Shown here piece by piece: positions 9,560 to 18,409 of a DNA stretch of 46,222 nucleotides (its first letter is position 1; each line of letters starts with the position of its first letter). The notes under the pieces were generated by a model that did not search any database, was not told the DNA's origin, and was given only the letters and a program-made list of their open reading frames with translations. This DNA is from Bacteroidales bacterium UBA3696 (lineage in GTDB: Bacteria; Bacteroidota; Bacteroidia; Bacteroidales; Paludibacteraceae). A program made the position numbers and the translations under genes. The stretch lies in contig DFIN01000012.1 in NCBI GenBank assembly GCA_002372135.1, positions 1-46,222 of the forward strand, in the 5' to 3' direction.

Positions 9560-12500
9560 AAAGAGGAATAAAAATCCTTCTCTGGATCATCGGACTGCCG
9601 ACAGGCCTATGCCTGTTGGTAGTCCTTTTGTTGCAAGGTCTGACCGTTCCGCGCATCACCAACCGGCTGCTGCATAAGTTCGTGCCGCAAGCCGTGCGGG
9701 CGGACGCTTCCGTCGAGCGGCTCAACCTGCGCACCCTGTCCGTCTTCCCCAATGTGGAGGTCGAACTGGTGCAACCCGTAGTGACCTCATTGGGAGCGCG
9801 GTTGTCCTCGCCCGCATCGGATACCCTCCTCGCCGCTGACACCCTGCGCGTCAAGATCTCGCCCTGTGCCATTGCCATCGGGCGCATCCATCTTCGTGAT
9901 GTACTCCTGAGCCGTCCGAGACTCTACCTTGCCGAGCGCAACGGGCAGTACAACTTTGATATCCTCCTGCCCGATGAGGACGACACAGACACCACCGCCA
10001 CACAACCCTTTGTGTTCGAGTGGGACACCGTTCGGCTGACCGACGGAGCCGTCTTCCTACATTCCGACTCGCTGCAAGTGGACAACCTCACCATCGACAG
10101 CCTGCAGGTTGCCTCCGGTGGTATCTATCAGGACACGACCCTGTCGGCACGGCTCAATATAGGACTGAGGGTAGCAGACGCGCAACTGCGTCTGACAGAC
10201 GTTGTGGCACAGTTAAGCGGCAGCCAAATAGATACCCTTGCAGCCCGGGCGTGGTTGTCTGTTCCCCATGTGGAGAACCTGTTGGCACTCGTGCCCGACA
10301 CCCTCCGCCAACTCACCATCCGCGACAATACACTGAGCGGCGGTATCTGCCTCGCTGCCTCAGTAGGAGCGAAGACTCCCGTGTCTGATTCTCTATATTC
10401 AGCGGTAACAAAGTGGACCTCGCCCGTCCATGACTTCATCCCCGCCTTTGTTCAAACGGTCCATGTGCAACTCCGCATTGATTCGCTCAACGGCGGGCAC
10501 CCGCGCCGTGCCATTCACTTGGATAACCTCTCGCTTCGAGCCGAGGCTCGCTACGATGCACAGCAGCCGGACTCGACCTATATGCTCTTGGATACGCTGC
10601 GTTTTGCGGCAGGTCGCTCGCATATCCATGCGCACGCACTGGCATCCTATGTCCGTAAGCGCGAACATATAGATGCCGATTGCAGTGCCAAACTCTATCT
10701 CAGGGAACTCAGCCAACTCTTTGCCCTTGACCGGCAATACCGCGTGCGGGGAACATTGCGAACGGACATACATACCCGTTTCTTCCTCTCCGACCTCCTG
10801 CAGCGCAAGATCTACGATATCCATTCGCAGACCACTGTGCGAGGCGATGATGTGTTCATTGGGCTTCGTCAGGCGCGAACCGCTTTCTTTATCGATTCGC
10901 TCCGTTTGGACGCAATGACCAATACAGCGCGCGTGTCCAAACGAACGCACCGGCGCGATACGGCACTGCTCAATGCCCATCTCGCTTTCCGCCAAGTCAA
11001 GATGCACTATGGCAGGGGCACCAAAGCGGAGATGCAGGGAGCGCGACTGAACCTCTATGCCGACGACCTGACCGACCATACGGTACCTCGCTTGCACGCT
11101 TCGGTCAGCCTCAATGGCATTGACTTGCAGCAGTTTGATACTGTGCGTCTGTTGGCGCAACGCCTGCGTGTCAGTGCCTCCATGTTGCCCGACAAGAAAG
11201 CCAAGTTCGTACCCGCCACCACGGCGCGAATCAGTATGGATTCGGTGTTCTTTCTCAAACCTCGTAACGGCATGTTGCTCGACTCGGTGCGGCTGAACGC
11301 TACAGCCACACCGCGTTATCGCCGCTTTATTGTGGACCGAGAAAAACATACCCGCACCCCGATACCCGACAGCGAACAAACGACGGTTACACTCGATTCG
11401 CTGCTCCGACTCACCGCCGTCATGATGCAGGACAGTGCACCTATGGATGCCTACCTCAAGCGTTTCCATACCAAGGGCAAAGTGTATGTCCGCACCTTCG
11501 GTATTCGCCACCAAGGCGACCCGCTGCGCCCCACCGTCCGCCGGATGGACCTCACGCTCAACGACGATACGGTCTCGCTCAACAGCCTGCGTTTGCGCGT
11601 AGGACGATCGCTCATTTCGCTGAAAGGCGATGTGTACAACTGGCGGCGATACCTGCTTCGCGGCAGAACACTTCGTGCCGACTTGTCGCTCACCTCACCC
11701 CGTATTGACCTCAATCAGTTGACGCGCGCCTTGCGCCGGCAGCAAGAAAAAATAGGGCAACTCGACTCCCTGCAAATGGCTCAGAACATGGAAGCCCTGA
11801 CCGATTCGGCAGCCTTTGCCGCCAACGTCGATACCGTTTCTGTCGAAGCCGATTCAACGGCATCGCTTGTCGTCATACCTCGCAACTTGAACATATCGTT
11901 CCGCGCCAATGTGGATACCATCATCTTTTCCGAGATGCGGCTCAACGACTTTACGGGCAATGTGCGCCTGAATCAGCAGGTACTTACGATTACCAATATG
12001 TCCACCTCTACCAAAGTAGGTAAGATGGTGATGAATATGAGTTATGCTTGCCGCGACACAACCCAAGCCGCTGCGGCTGCTGCCATCTCGATGGACAGTG
12101 TGCAGATAGGCGAACTGGTGGAGGCGTTGCCCGAGTTGGACTCCGTCATGCCGATGCTTCGCTCCTTCGACGGGTCGGTGTCTTTGGACGCAGCAGCGCG
12201 ACTGCGTCTCAACAGCGATATGTCCATCAATATGCCCTCCATCAACGCCGGCGCATGGCTGCGAGGGCGCGATCTGGTGCTGTTGGACGGAGAGACATTC
12301 TCGGAGATAGCCAAACTGCTCATGTTCTCCAAGAAAACACGCAACAACATCGACAGCCTCAGCGTGGAAGCCCTTGTGGAAAACAACGAAGTGCAGATCT
12401 TCCCCTTTATGCTCACGCTGGATAAGTACCAAGTGGGCGTAGGCGGCGTGCAAGGATTGGACGAATCGTTCAACTACCATATATCCGTCTTCAAACCCCT

Positions 12501-12690
12501 CCACCTCGGACTGGATGTCTATGGCAAAGACTTTGACCATATCCGCTTCAAACTCGGCAAGGCGCAGTACAAGAGCGTCAAAACGGGAGTGGGCAACGGA
12601 CGAACCCTCTTGCGCAAAGAGGATGCCAATGTCATCCCTGAACTGCAAAAAAGCATCCAAAACTACATCCAGCAGCATAACCGCAAATAA
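9556..12690 (+). CDS. AsmA-like family inner-membrane/periplasmic protein (1044 aa)
   Basis: An N-terminal membrane anchor (about residues 6-28) is followed by a very long periplasmic part typical of AsmA/TamB-like proteins: repeated beta-strand patterns with many LxLDSL-type stretches, an N-terminal segment TVPRITNRLLHKFVP, and near the C-terminus the AsmA-type segment YHISVFKPLHLGLDVYGKD. Members of this superfamily are now viewed as bridge-like phospholipid carriers between inner and outer membrane; that role is inferred here. The start is a GTG at 9556, inside the stop of the preceding gene, implying translational coupling. The gene is markedly GC-richer than the 5' part of the giant gene upstream. 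It ends just before the terminator at 12815-12852. Confidence 0.82.
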   Translation: MKRGIKILLWIIGLPTGLCLLVVLLLQGLTVPRITNRLLHKFVPQAVRADASVERLNLRTLSVFPNVEVELVQPVVTSLGARLSSPASDTLLAADTLRVKISPCAIAIGRIHLRDVLLSRPRLYLAERNGQYNFDILLPDEDDTDTTATQPFVFEWDTVRLTDGAVFLHSDSLQVDNLTIDSLQVASGGIYQDTTLSARLNIGLRVADAQLRLTDVVAQLSGSQIDTLAARAWLSVPHVENLLALVPDTLRQLTIRDNTLSGGICLAASVGAKTPVSDSLYSAVTKWTSPVHDFIPAFVQTVHVQLRIDSLNGGHPRRAIHLDNLSLRAEARYDAQQPDSTYMLLDTLRFAAGRSHIHAHALASYVRKREHIDADCSAKLYLRELSQLFALDRQYRVRGTLRTDIHTRFFLSDLLQRKIYDIHSQTTVRGDDVFIGLRQARTAFFIDSLRLDAMTNTARVSKRTHRRDTALLNAHLAFRQVKMHYGRGTKAEMQGARLNLYADDLTDHTVPRLHASVSLNGIDLQQFDTVRLLAQRLRVSASMLPDKKAKFVPATTARISMDSVFFLKPRNGMLLDSVRLNATATPRYRRFIVDREKHTRTPIPDSEQTTVTLDSLLRLTAVMMQDSAPMDAYLKRFHTKGKVYVRTFGIRHQGDPLRPTVRRMDLTLNDDTVSLNSLRLRVGRSLISLKGDVYNWRRYLLRGRTLRADLSLTSPRIDLNQLTRALRRQQEKIGQLDSLQMAQNMEALTDSAAFAANVDTVSVEADSTASLVVIPRNLNISFRANVDTIIFSEMRLNDFTGNVRLNQQVLTITNMSTSTKVGKMVMNMSYACRDTTQAAAAAAISMDSVQIGELVEALPELDSVMPMLRSFDGSVSLDAAARLRLNSDMSINMPSINAGAWLRGRDLVLLDGETFSEIAKLLMFSKKTRNNIDSLSVEALVENNEVQIFPFMLTLDKYQVGVGGVQGLDESFNYHISVFKPLHLGLDVYGKDFDHIRFKLGKAQYKSVKTGVGNGRTLLRKEDANVIPELQKSIQNYIQQHNRK

Positions 12691-12814
12691 ACGCTGTTTT
12701 TAGATGCTCCGCTGGATGCTATTTGCCCGTAAAGGCTATATACTTGCGATATAAGGCACGTACAAGGCTTTGCCGACCCTCTGCCGAAAACGATATCAAA
12801 GGGCGAAAAATCGA

Positions 12815-12852
12815 AAAAAAACGGTCAATCCTTTTGGAAATGACCGTTTTTT
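12815..12852. terminator. bidirectional-looking intrinsic terminator before gyrA
   Basis: A perfect 12-bp inverted repeat, six A + CGGTCA (12816-12827), loop of 13 bases, TGACCG + six T (12841-12852), gives a stem whose 3' side ends in a T run. It lies 125 bases after the AsmA-like stop and would end that transcript. The loop contains the -33 box of the gyrA promoter. Confidence 0.75.
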
Positions 12853-12862
12853 GCTACCTTTG
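12833..12862 (+). promoter_or_regulatory. gyrA promoter overlapping the terminator
   Basis: TTTG (12833-12836), 18 bases, TACCTTTG (12855-12862) fits the Bacteroidota consensus. The -33 box is in the loop of the terminator hairpin and the spacer contains its 3' arm. The predicted start near 12869 gives a leader of about 88 nt containing the TCAACT repeats. Confidence 0.7.
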
Positions 12863-12900
12863 CGCGCTTTTTGGGTTGAATACAGAAAAACTCTCATCTG

Positions 12901-12956
12901 TTCAACTTATAACTACTCAACTTCTTTCAACTATCAACTATAAACTCTCAACTATA
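12901..12956 (+). repeat. TCAACT repeats in the gyrA leader
   Basis: Five copies of TCAACT with irregular 2-9 base spacers fill the last 55 bases before the gyrA ATG. The 22-base stretch at 12918-12939 recurs with one mismatch before def at 17243-17264. Confidence 0.75.
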
Positions 12957-15554
12957 ATGTCAGAAGACCGTATTATTCCCGTTAAGATTGATGAAGAAAT
13001 GCGCTCATCGTATATCGACTATTCGATGAGCGTGATTGTAAGCCGCGCCCTGCCTGATGTACGCGACGGATTTAAGCCCGTTCACCGCCGTGTCCTATTC
13101 GGTATGAACGAACTGGGCAATACCAGCGACAAACCCACCAAGAAAAGTGCCCGTATCGTCGGTGAGGTGATGGGTAAATACCACCCGCATGGCGACTCGT
13201 CCATCTATGGCACGCTCGTGCGTATGGCGCAGCCATGGAACATGCGCTATTGCCTTGTGGACGGACAAGGTAACTTCGGTTCGGTGGACGGCGATAGCCC
13301 CGCCGCGATGCGTTATACCGAAGCCCGACTGAGCAAACTTGCCGAAGAAATGCTGCGCGACATCGACAAGGATACCGTGGATATGCAACTCAACTTCGAC
13401 GACACCTTGCGCGAACCCGTCGTTCTGCCCTGTCGCTTCCCCAACCTGCTCGTTAACGGTGCCACCGGTATAGCCGTCGGTATGGCTACCAATATGCCGA
13501 CCCATAACCTCGGCGAAGTGATTGACGGCTGCGTGGCATACGTCAAACGCCAAATAGCCATAGAGCAAGCCAAAGCCGACGGAACGGAAGTGCCCGAACC
13601 CATCTCCGTGGACGAACTCATGCAGTATATCAAGGCACCCGACTTCCCCACCGGCGGCACTATCTACGGCTACCAAGGTGTGCGCGATGCCTTTGAGACA
13701 GGTAGAGGACGCATCATCATTCGCTCCAATGCCGACATCGAAACAGAAAACAACGGACGTGAACACATCATCATCACCGAGTTGCCCTATGGGGTGGTTA
13801 AGAGCGAACTCGTCAAGAAGATTGCCGACCTCGTCAGCGAAAAGAAAATAGAGGGTATCAGCGACATCAGCGACCAATCGAAACGCGACATCCGTATCGT
13901 GGTTGAACTCAAGCGCGATGCCAATGCGCAAGTCGTACTCAATAAACTCTATAAATACACTGACCTGCAATCCTCTTTCTCGGTCAACAATATAGCCCTT
14001 GTCAAGGGTCGTCCGATGCTGCTCAACCTGCGTGACCTCATCGGCAACTTCATTGAGCACCGTATGGAGGTCGTTACGCGCCGCACCCGCTGGGAACTGC
14101 GCAAAGCCGAAGAGCGTGCTCATATCTTGGAAGGCTTAATCATTGCCGTGGACAACATCGACGAGGTGGTTCGCATCATCCGTGCTTCCCGCACACCCCA
14201 AGACGCTCAAACCAACCTCGAAACACACTTCCAATTGGATAACCTCCAGTCCAAAGCCATCGTCGATATGCGTCTCAGTGCACTCACAGGCTTGCGTATT
14301 GACGAACTCAAACAAGAGTATGCTGACCTCGAACAGCAAATCGAGCACCTCAAAGAACTGCTCGCCAGCGATATACTCCGCTACCAACTCATCATCGACG
14401 AGTGTCAGGAGATAAAAGAAAAGTACGCCGACCCCCGTCGTACCCAAGTGGTCAAGATGGCTACCGAGTTCAATCCCGAAGATATGTATGCCGACGACGA
14501 TATGGTTATCACTATTTCCCACCTCGGTTACATCAAGCGCACCCCGCTTGCCGACTTCCGCCAACAGGGTAGGGGAGGTATCGGTTCACGCGCTTCCTCT
14601 TCGCGCGACGAAGACTTTATCGAGTATGTGCACCAGGCATCCATGCACTCCACCATGCTCTTCTTCACCGCCAACGGACGACTCTATTGGCAGAAAGTGT
14701 ATGACCTGCCCGAAGGCAACCGCCAATCCAAAGGACGCGCCATACAAAACATTATCAACCTCGAAAAAGGCGACAAGGTATGTGCCTTCATCAACGTCAA
14801 AGGCCTCACCGACCCCGACTATGTGCAGAACCACTACCTCATCTTCGCCACGCGCAACGGCTTGATGAAGAAAACAACCCTCGAAGCCTATAGCCGACCC
14901 CGTGCCAACGGTATCAACGCCGTCGGACTGCGCGAAGGCGATGCCCTCATCGGCGTTACGCTCACCGACGGCGAGAGCCAAATGCTCATCGCTTCCTACA
15001 ACGGCAAACTGGTGCGCTTCCCCGAAAACCTTGTTCGCCCCATGGGCAGAACGGCATCCGGCGTCAGAGCCATCCGATTGGACGAAGACGGCAAAGACCA
15101 CGCAGTTGGCATGATTTGTGTAGAGAACAATAGTGACAAGACGGTGCTCGTCATCTCCGAAAACGGATTCGGCAAACGCACACGCCTTGATGATGAGGAC
15201 GGCGAACCCGTTTATCGCATCACCTCACGCGGTGCCAAAGGTGTTAAAACGATGAATATCACCGACAAAACAGGACACCTCGTCGGACTTCACGCCGTGG
15301 ACGACAACCAAGACCTCATGCTCATCACCAAGTCCGGAACAGCCATCCGTATGGCTATGGACACCATCCGAGTGATGGGACGTGCCACGCAAGGGGTCAA
15401 ACTCATCGAACTGCAAAAACGCAACGATACACTCATGTTCGGCTGTATCGTACCCAAAGATGAGGATGATAACGCTGATACCGGCACCGATGACAACGCC
15501 GACAACAGCACAGACAATAACACCCAATCTCCTACGCAAACTACAATCTTCTAA
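12957..15554 (+). CDS. gyrA: DNA gyrase subunit A
   Basis: This 865-residue protein is the breakage-reunion subunit of DNA gyrase. It begins MSEDRIIPVKIDEEM, with the conserved YSMSVIVSRALPDVRDG at about residues 22-38. The active-site tyrosine is Tyr120 in AAMRYTEARL. The quinolone-resistance region reads GDSSIYGT, so the E. coli Ser83 equivalent is Ser81 and the Asp87 equivalent is Gly85. The C-terminal half carries beta-pinwheel blades with the GyrA-box-like QGRGGIGSR, and the protein ends in an acidic Asp/Asn/Thr-rich tail. The frame stays open 78 codons upstream, but that part overlaps the promoter and terminator, so the ATG at 12957 is chosen. Confidence 0.97.
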   Translation: MSEDRIIPVKIDEEMRSSYIDYSMSVIVSRALPDVRDGFKPVHRRVLFGMNELGNTSDKPTKKSARIVGEVMGKYHPHGDSSIYGTLVRMAQPWNMRYCLVDGQGNFGSVDGDSPAAMRYTEARLSKLAEEMLRDIDKDTVDMQLNFDDTLREPVVLPCRFPNLLVNGATGIAVGMATNMPTHNLGEVIDGCVAYVKRQIAIEQAKADGTEVPEPISVDELMQYIKAPDFPTGGTIYGYQGVRDAFETGRGRIIIRSNADIETENNGREHIIITELPYGVVKSELVKKIADLVSEKKIEGISDISDQSKRDIRIVVELKRDANAQVVLNKLYKYTDLQSSFSVNNIALVKGRPMLLNLRDLIGNFIEHRMEVVTRRTRWELRKAEERAHILEGLIIAVDNIDEVVRIIRASRTPQDAQTNLETHFQLDNLQSKAIVDMRLSALTGLRIDELKQEYADLEQQIEHLKELLASDILRYQLIIDECQEIKEKYADPRRTQVVKMATEFNPEDMYADDDMVITISHLGYIKRTPLADFRQQGRGGIGSRASSSRDEDFIEYVHQASMHSTMLFFTANGRLYWQKVYDLPEGNRQSKGRAIQNIINLEKGDKVCAFINVKGLTDPDYVQNHYLIFATRNGLMKKTTLEAYSRPRANGINAVGLREGDALIGVTLTDGESQMLIASYNGKLVRFPENLVRPMGRTASGVRAIRLDEDGKDHAVGMICVENNSDKTVLVISENGFGKRTRLDDEDGEPVYRITSRGAKGVKTMNITDKTGHLVGLHAVDDNQDLMLITKSGTAIRMAMDTIRVMGRATQGVKLIELQKRNDTLMFGCIVPKDEDDNADTGTDDNADNSTDNNTQSPTQTTIF

Positions 15555-15579
15555 CCCACTTTAAGAAAGGAATAGAACG

Positions 15580-16806
15580 ATGAAAAAAACACTATTATTC
15601 GCAGCCCTGATGCTCGTTAGCATAGGCTGTATGGCGCAAAAACTCAACGTACGCCAAGCCAAGAACCTCGCCCTTGCCGAGAAACCCGATTTCGCCGCCG
15701 CTCGTGCCGCCATCAAGGAAGCACTCGCCAACGACGAAACAAAAGACCAAGCCGAGACATGGTACATAGCAGGTCTGATTGGCTACCAGCAGAACGAAGC
15801 CGAATACCTCAAACTGCAAATGGGCAAAGGCGGAACCGACTATAACGTGCGCGGAGCAGCCGTGCTCGAAAGTTATAACTATTGGCTCCAAGCCGACAAA
15901 TTGGCTATGACACCCGTCTATGACAAAAAAGGCAAAGCCAAATACGACACACGCACACGCCGGCAGATAGCCGAAAAAATGCTGACCTATTTCCGCCAGT
16001 ACGAACTCGTCTATTATGCCCAAAACCTTTGGGAGAAACAAGACTATGCCAAATCCTACGAGGCTTTCAAAGCGTATGCATCCATCCCTAACCTCGAAAT
16101 GATGCAGGAGCGCAGATACCAAGAGCAAATGCCGCGCGACACTACCTACAAAGACATTTGCTACAACGCCGCCATGGTCGGTTTCTATGCCGAATTATAT
16201 GCGGATGCGCTTCATGACTTCATGAGTCTGATGGACGAGGACTACAAAGCCACCATCTGTGCACAGTATGTTTATCAGAGTTACCTCAACCTCGGCGACA
16301 CCGTGTCTGCCAACCAGTGGTTGGACGAGTGCATACAGCGTTTCCCCAACGACTCGTGGTTCGTGCAAAACCGTATCAACAACCTCGTTAATGCCAACCT
16401 TATCGATGAAGCACTCGTCTATATCGACCAAGCCATGAAGCAAGACCCGCAAGTGCAATACCTCTTGCTCAAAGGCTCCATCCTCGAAGTCCAACACCGC
16501 TACGACGAAGCCGTTGCTGTCTATGAACAAGCCCTGCAAATGGATGCCGAGAATGCCGAGTTGTGGTACAACTACGGGATCGTCTATGTGGATATGGCTA
16601 ACGAATTGGGCGAAAAAGCAGCATACATGAACGCCAATGACTATAAACTGGCGCGCGTGGAAATCACCGAATTGTTCCGCAAAGCACTGCCCTACTACCA
16701 AAAAGCCTACCAACTCAATCCCGAAAACGATACCTATAAACACCAATTGCGCTCCCTCTACTACCGCCTCGGTATGGAGAAAGAGTACAACGAGTTAGCC
16801 CAATAA
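15580..16806 (+). CDS. TPR-repeat periplasmic protein
   Basis: This 408-residue protein has a signal peptide ending GCMAQ (about residue 20). Tetratricopeptide-like helices follow, clearest at about residues 200-330 (for example YDEAVAVYEQALQMDAENAELWYNYGIVY) and near the C-terminus (ALPYYQKAYQLNPEN). TPR proteins scaffold protein complexes; no specific partner can be read from the sequence. It lies 25 bases after gyrA and 5 before ruvX, so it is co-transcribed. The cysteine before the cleavage site does not sit in a good lipobox, so a lipoprotein is less likely. Confidence 0.85.
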   Translation: MKKTLLFAALMLVSIGCMAQKLNVRQAKNLALAEKPDFAAARAAIKEALANDETKDQAETWYIAGLIGYQQNEAEYLKLQMGKGGTDYNVRGAAVLESYNYWLQADKLAMTPVYDKKGKAKYDTRTRRQIAEKMLTYFRQYELVYYAQNLWEKQDYAKSYEAFKAYASIPNLEMMQERRYQEQMPRDTTYKDICYNAAMVGFYAELYADALHDFMSLMDEDYKATICAQYVYQSYLNLGDTVSANQWLDECIQRFPNDSWFVQNRINNLVNANLIDEALVYIDQAMKQDPQVQYLLLKGSILEVQHRYDEAVAVYEQALQMDAENAELWYNYGIVYVDMANELGEKAAYMNANDYKLARVEITELFRKALPYYQKAYQLNPENDTYKHQLRSLYYRLGMEKEYNELAQ

Positions 16807-16811
16807 TTCCG

Positions 16812-17222
16812 ATGGGACGTATTCTTGCCATCGACTACGGACAAAAACGAACCGGATTAGCCGTTACGGACCCGCTCCGACTAACGGCTAATCCGTTGCT
16901 TACTGTGCCTACCCACGAGTTGCTCACGTGGCTCACCGATTACCTCCGGCAAAACAATGTGGATCAGGTCATTATCGGGCATCCCACCCAACTCAACGGG
17001 CAGGAAAGCCAATCCATGCAGTATATACGGCCGTTCATGACCGTCTTTCGGCAGCACTTCCCCGACATTCCGCTCATACCCTACGACGAGCGATTCACTT
17101 CCACCCTTGCCCACCAAGCTATGATCCTCGGCGGTATGAAGAAAAAACAGCGGCAGGACAAAGCGGTAGTGGACCGTCTCGCCGCATGCATCCTCCTCGA
17201 AGACTATCTCCAAACTCTCTAA
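16812..17222 (+). CDS. ruvX: YqgF/RuvX-type putative pre-16S rRNA nuclease
   Basis: This 136-residue protein has the RNase H-like fold signature of the YqgF family: GRILAIDYGQKRTGLAV at the N-terminus with the first acidic residue (Asp8), VIIGHPTQLNG in the middle, DERFTSTLAH, and a final acidic DRLAACILLEDYL. The family matures the 5' end of 16S rRNA in E. coli and was earlier annotated as a Holliday junction resolvase. Length and order are normal. It starts 5 bases after the TPR gene and is followed by a 52-base gap of TCAACT repeats before def. Confidence 0.93.
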   Translation: MGRILAIDYGQKRTGLAVTDPLRLTANPLLTVPTHELLTWLTDYLRQNNVDQVIIGHPTQLNGQESQSMQYIRPFMTVFRQHFPDIPLIPYDERFTSTLAHQAMILGGMKKKQRQDKAVVDRLAACILLEDYLQTL

Positions 17223-17274
17223 ACTCTAAACTCCAAACTCTCCAACTTCTTTCAACTCTCAACTTTCAACTAAA
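17222..17274 (+). repeat. AAACTC and TCAACT repeats between ruvX and def
   Basis: The gap consists almost entirely of AAACTC-like and TCAACT-like units. It shares the 22-base CAACTTCTTTCAACTxTCAACT with the gyrA leader (here 17243-17264, one mismatch). Confidence 0.75.
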
Positions 17275-17826
17275 ATGATCCTCCCCATCTACCTCTACGG
17301 TCAGGCTGTTCTGCGCAAACCTACCGAACCCATCGAACCCGATACCGAACCCAATCTAAAGCAACTCATCAGCGATATGCACGAAACGCTCACGGCGGCT
17401 GAAGGGTGCGGATTGGCTGCCCCGCAAATAGGGAAGTCCATTCGCCTCTTTGTCGTGGACGGCTCCGAACTGAAAGATGACTACCCCGAATGTGCGGACT
17501 TCAAGCAAGCCTTCATCAATCCCACTATCGTGGATAGTAGCGACGAAACGGTTTCGTATAGCGAAGGGTGCCTTTCACTGCCCGGCATATCCGAAAATGT
17601 AGTCCGCCCCAAAACAATCACCATACGCTATCAAGATGCCGACTTTCAGTGGCATGAAGAGACGCTGACCGACTTCAAGGCTCGCATCGTTCAACACGAG
17701 TACGACCACCTCGAAGCCCATGTCTTCACCGACCGTATATCCCCCATCCGCAAGCAGTTCGTCCGCTCCAAACTCAATAATATAGCCAAAGGAAAAACCG
17801 TCTCCCGCTACAAGTACAAACACTAA
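17275..17826 (+). CDS. def: peptide deformylase
   Basis: This 183-residue metalloenzyme removes the formyl group from the N-terminal methionine of new proteins. All three motifs are present: GCGLAAPQ (residues 44-51), EGCLS (97-101, metal-binding Cys99) and HEYDH (141-145, two metal-binding histidines and the catalytic Glu142). The length is normal. The gene follows ruvX and is 3 bases upstream of mntP, consistent with one operon from gyrA onward. Confidence 0.96.
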   Translation: MILPIYLYGQAVLRKPTEPIEPDTEPNLKQLISDMHETLTAAEGCGLAAPQIGKSIRLFVVDGSELKDDYPECADFKQAFINPTIVDSSDETVSYSEGCLSLPGISENVVRPKTITIRYQDADFQWHEETLTDFKARIVQHEYDHLEAHVFTDRISPIRKQFVRSKLNNIAKGKTVSRYKYKH

Positions 17827-17829
17827 CCC

Positions 17830-18396
17830 ATGGACACGCTGACCATCCTCTTGCTTGCCGTCGGGGTGGCTATGGATTGTTTTGCCGTTGCTTTTTCCGA
17901 AGGGTTGCACCCGCACCAATCTATCAGACGGGTGCTCCTTATGGTTATCCTCTTCGCGCTCTTTCAAGGAGGTATGCCGCTCATCACCTATTTCGTAGGC
18001 TCATTCTTCTTTGACCTTATCTGTCGCTATGCCCCTTGGATAGCCCTCTTGCTATTGCTCGCTGTCGGCGGGCAGATGCTATGGAACGCTTATCGCCATA
18101 CCGTAGATGAAGAGGAAAAGGTTACGCCCGTCCGCTCGTGGGTGGGACATATCCTTATTCTCGCCGTGGCTACCAGCATAGATGCCCTGTCAGTCGGCAT
18201 CCTGTTCGTCCCCTTTCCCGATTGCCTGCTAAAAGCCGTTCTGATGATCTCAGCTGTGGCTGCCCTATTTACGCTCGTCGGATATGCCCTCGGCAACCGC
18301 TTGGGCGGAAAACTGCCCTTTGCGCCTGACTGGATCGCCGGTTCCATCCTTATCCTATTAGGTCTTAAAATATGGCTGTCGGCTATGATTAACTAA
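17830..18396 (+). CDS. mntP: manganese efflux pump MntP family
   Basis: This 188-residue membrane protein has six predicted membrane segments arranged as two inverted repeats. Each half has the family's acidic signature: AVGVAMDCFAVAFSEG (Asp16) and AVATSIDALSVGI (Asp118), the positions conserved in E. coli MntP. It exports Mn(II) across the inner membrane in characterised members. Three bases separate it from def. I see no manganese riboswitch in front of it, so it probably follows operon expression. Confidence 0.9.
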   Translation: MDTLTILLLAVGVAMDCFAVAFSEGLHPHQSIRRVLLMVILFALFQGGMPLITYFVGSFFFDLICRYAPWIALLLLLAVGGQMLWNAYRHTVDEEEKVTPVRSWVGHILILAVATSIDALSVGILFVPFPDCLLKAVLMISAVAALFTLVGYALGNRLGGKLPFAPDWIAGSILILLGLKIWLSAMIN

Positions 18397-18409
18397 CTCC
18401 TTTGTTGCT

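Noticed and set aside
10399..11514. Long open frame (371 codons) on the minus strand inside the AsmA-like gene
   Set aside because: It is antisense to a clear protein, rich in His, Arg and Cys without domain pattern, and lacks a promoter; it is a by-product of the codon use of the real gene.
12816..12852. Riboswitch or attenuator in front of gyrA
   Set aside because: The hairpin lies upstream of the predicted gyrA transcript start, so it is not in the gyrA message and fits a terminator of the previous gene.
13095..14123. 342-codon minus-strand open frame inside gyrA
   Set aside because: gyrA is certain over this stretch, and the antisense reading shows no family features.
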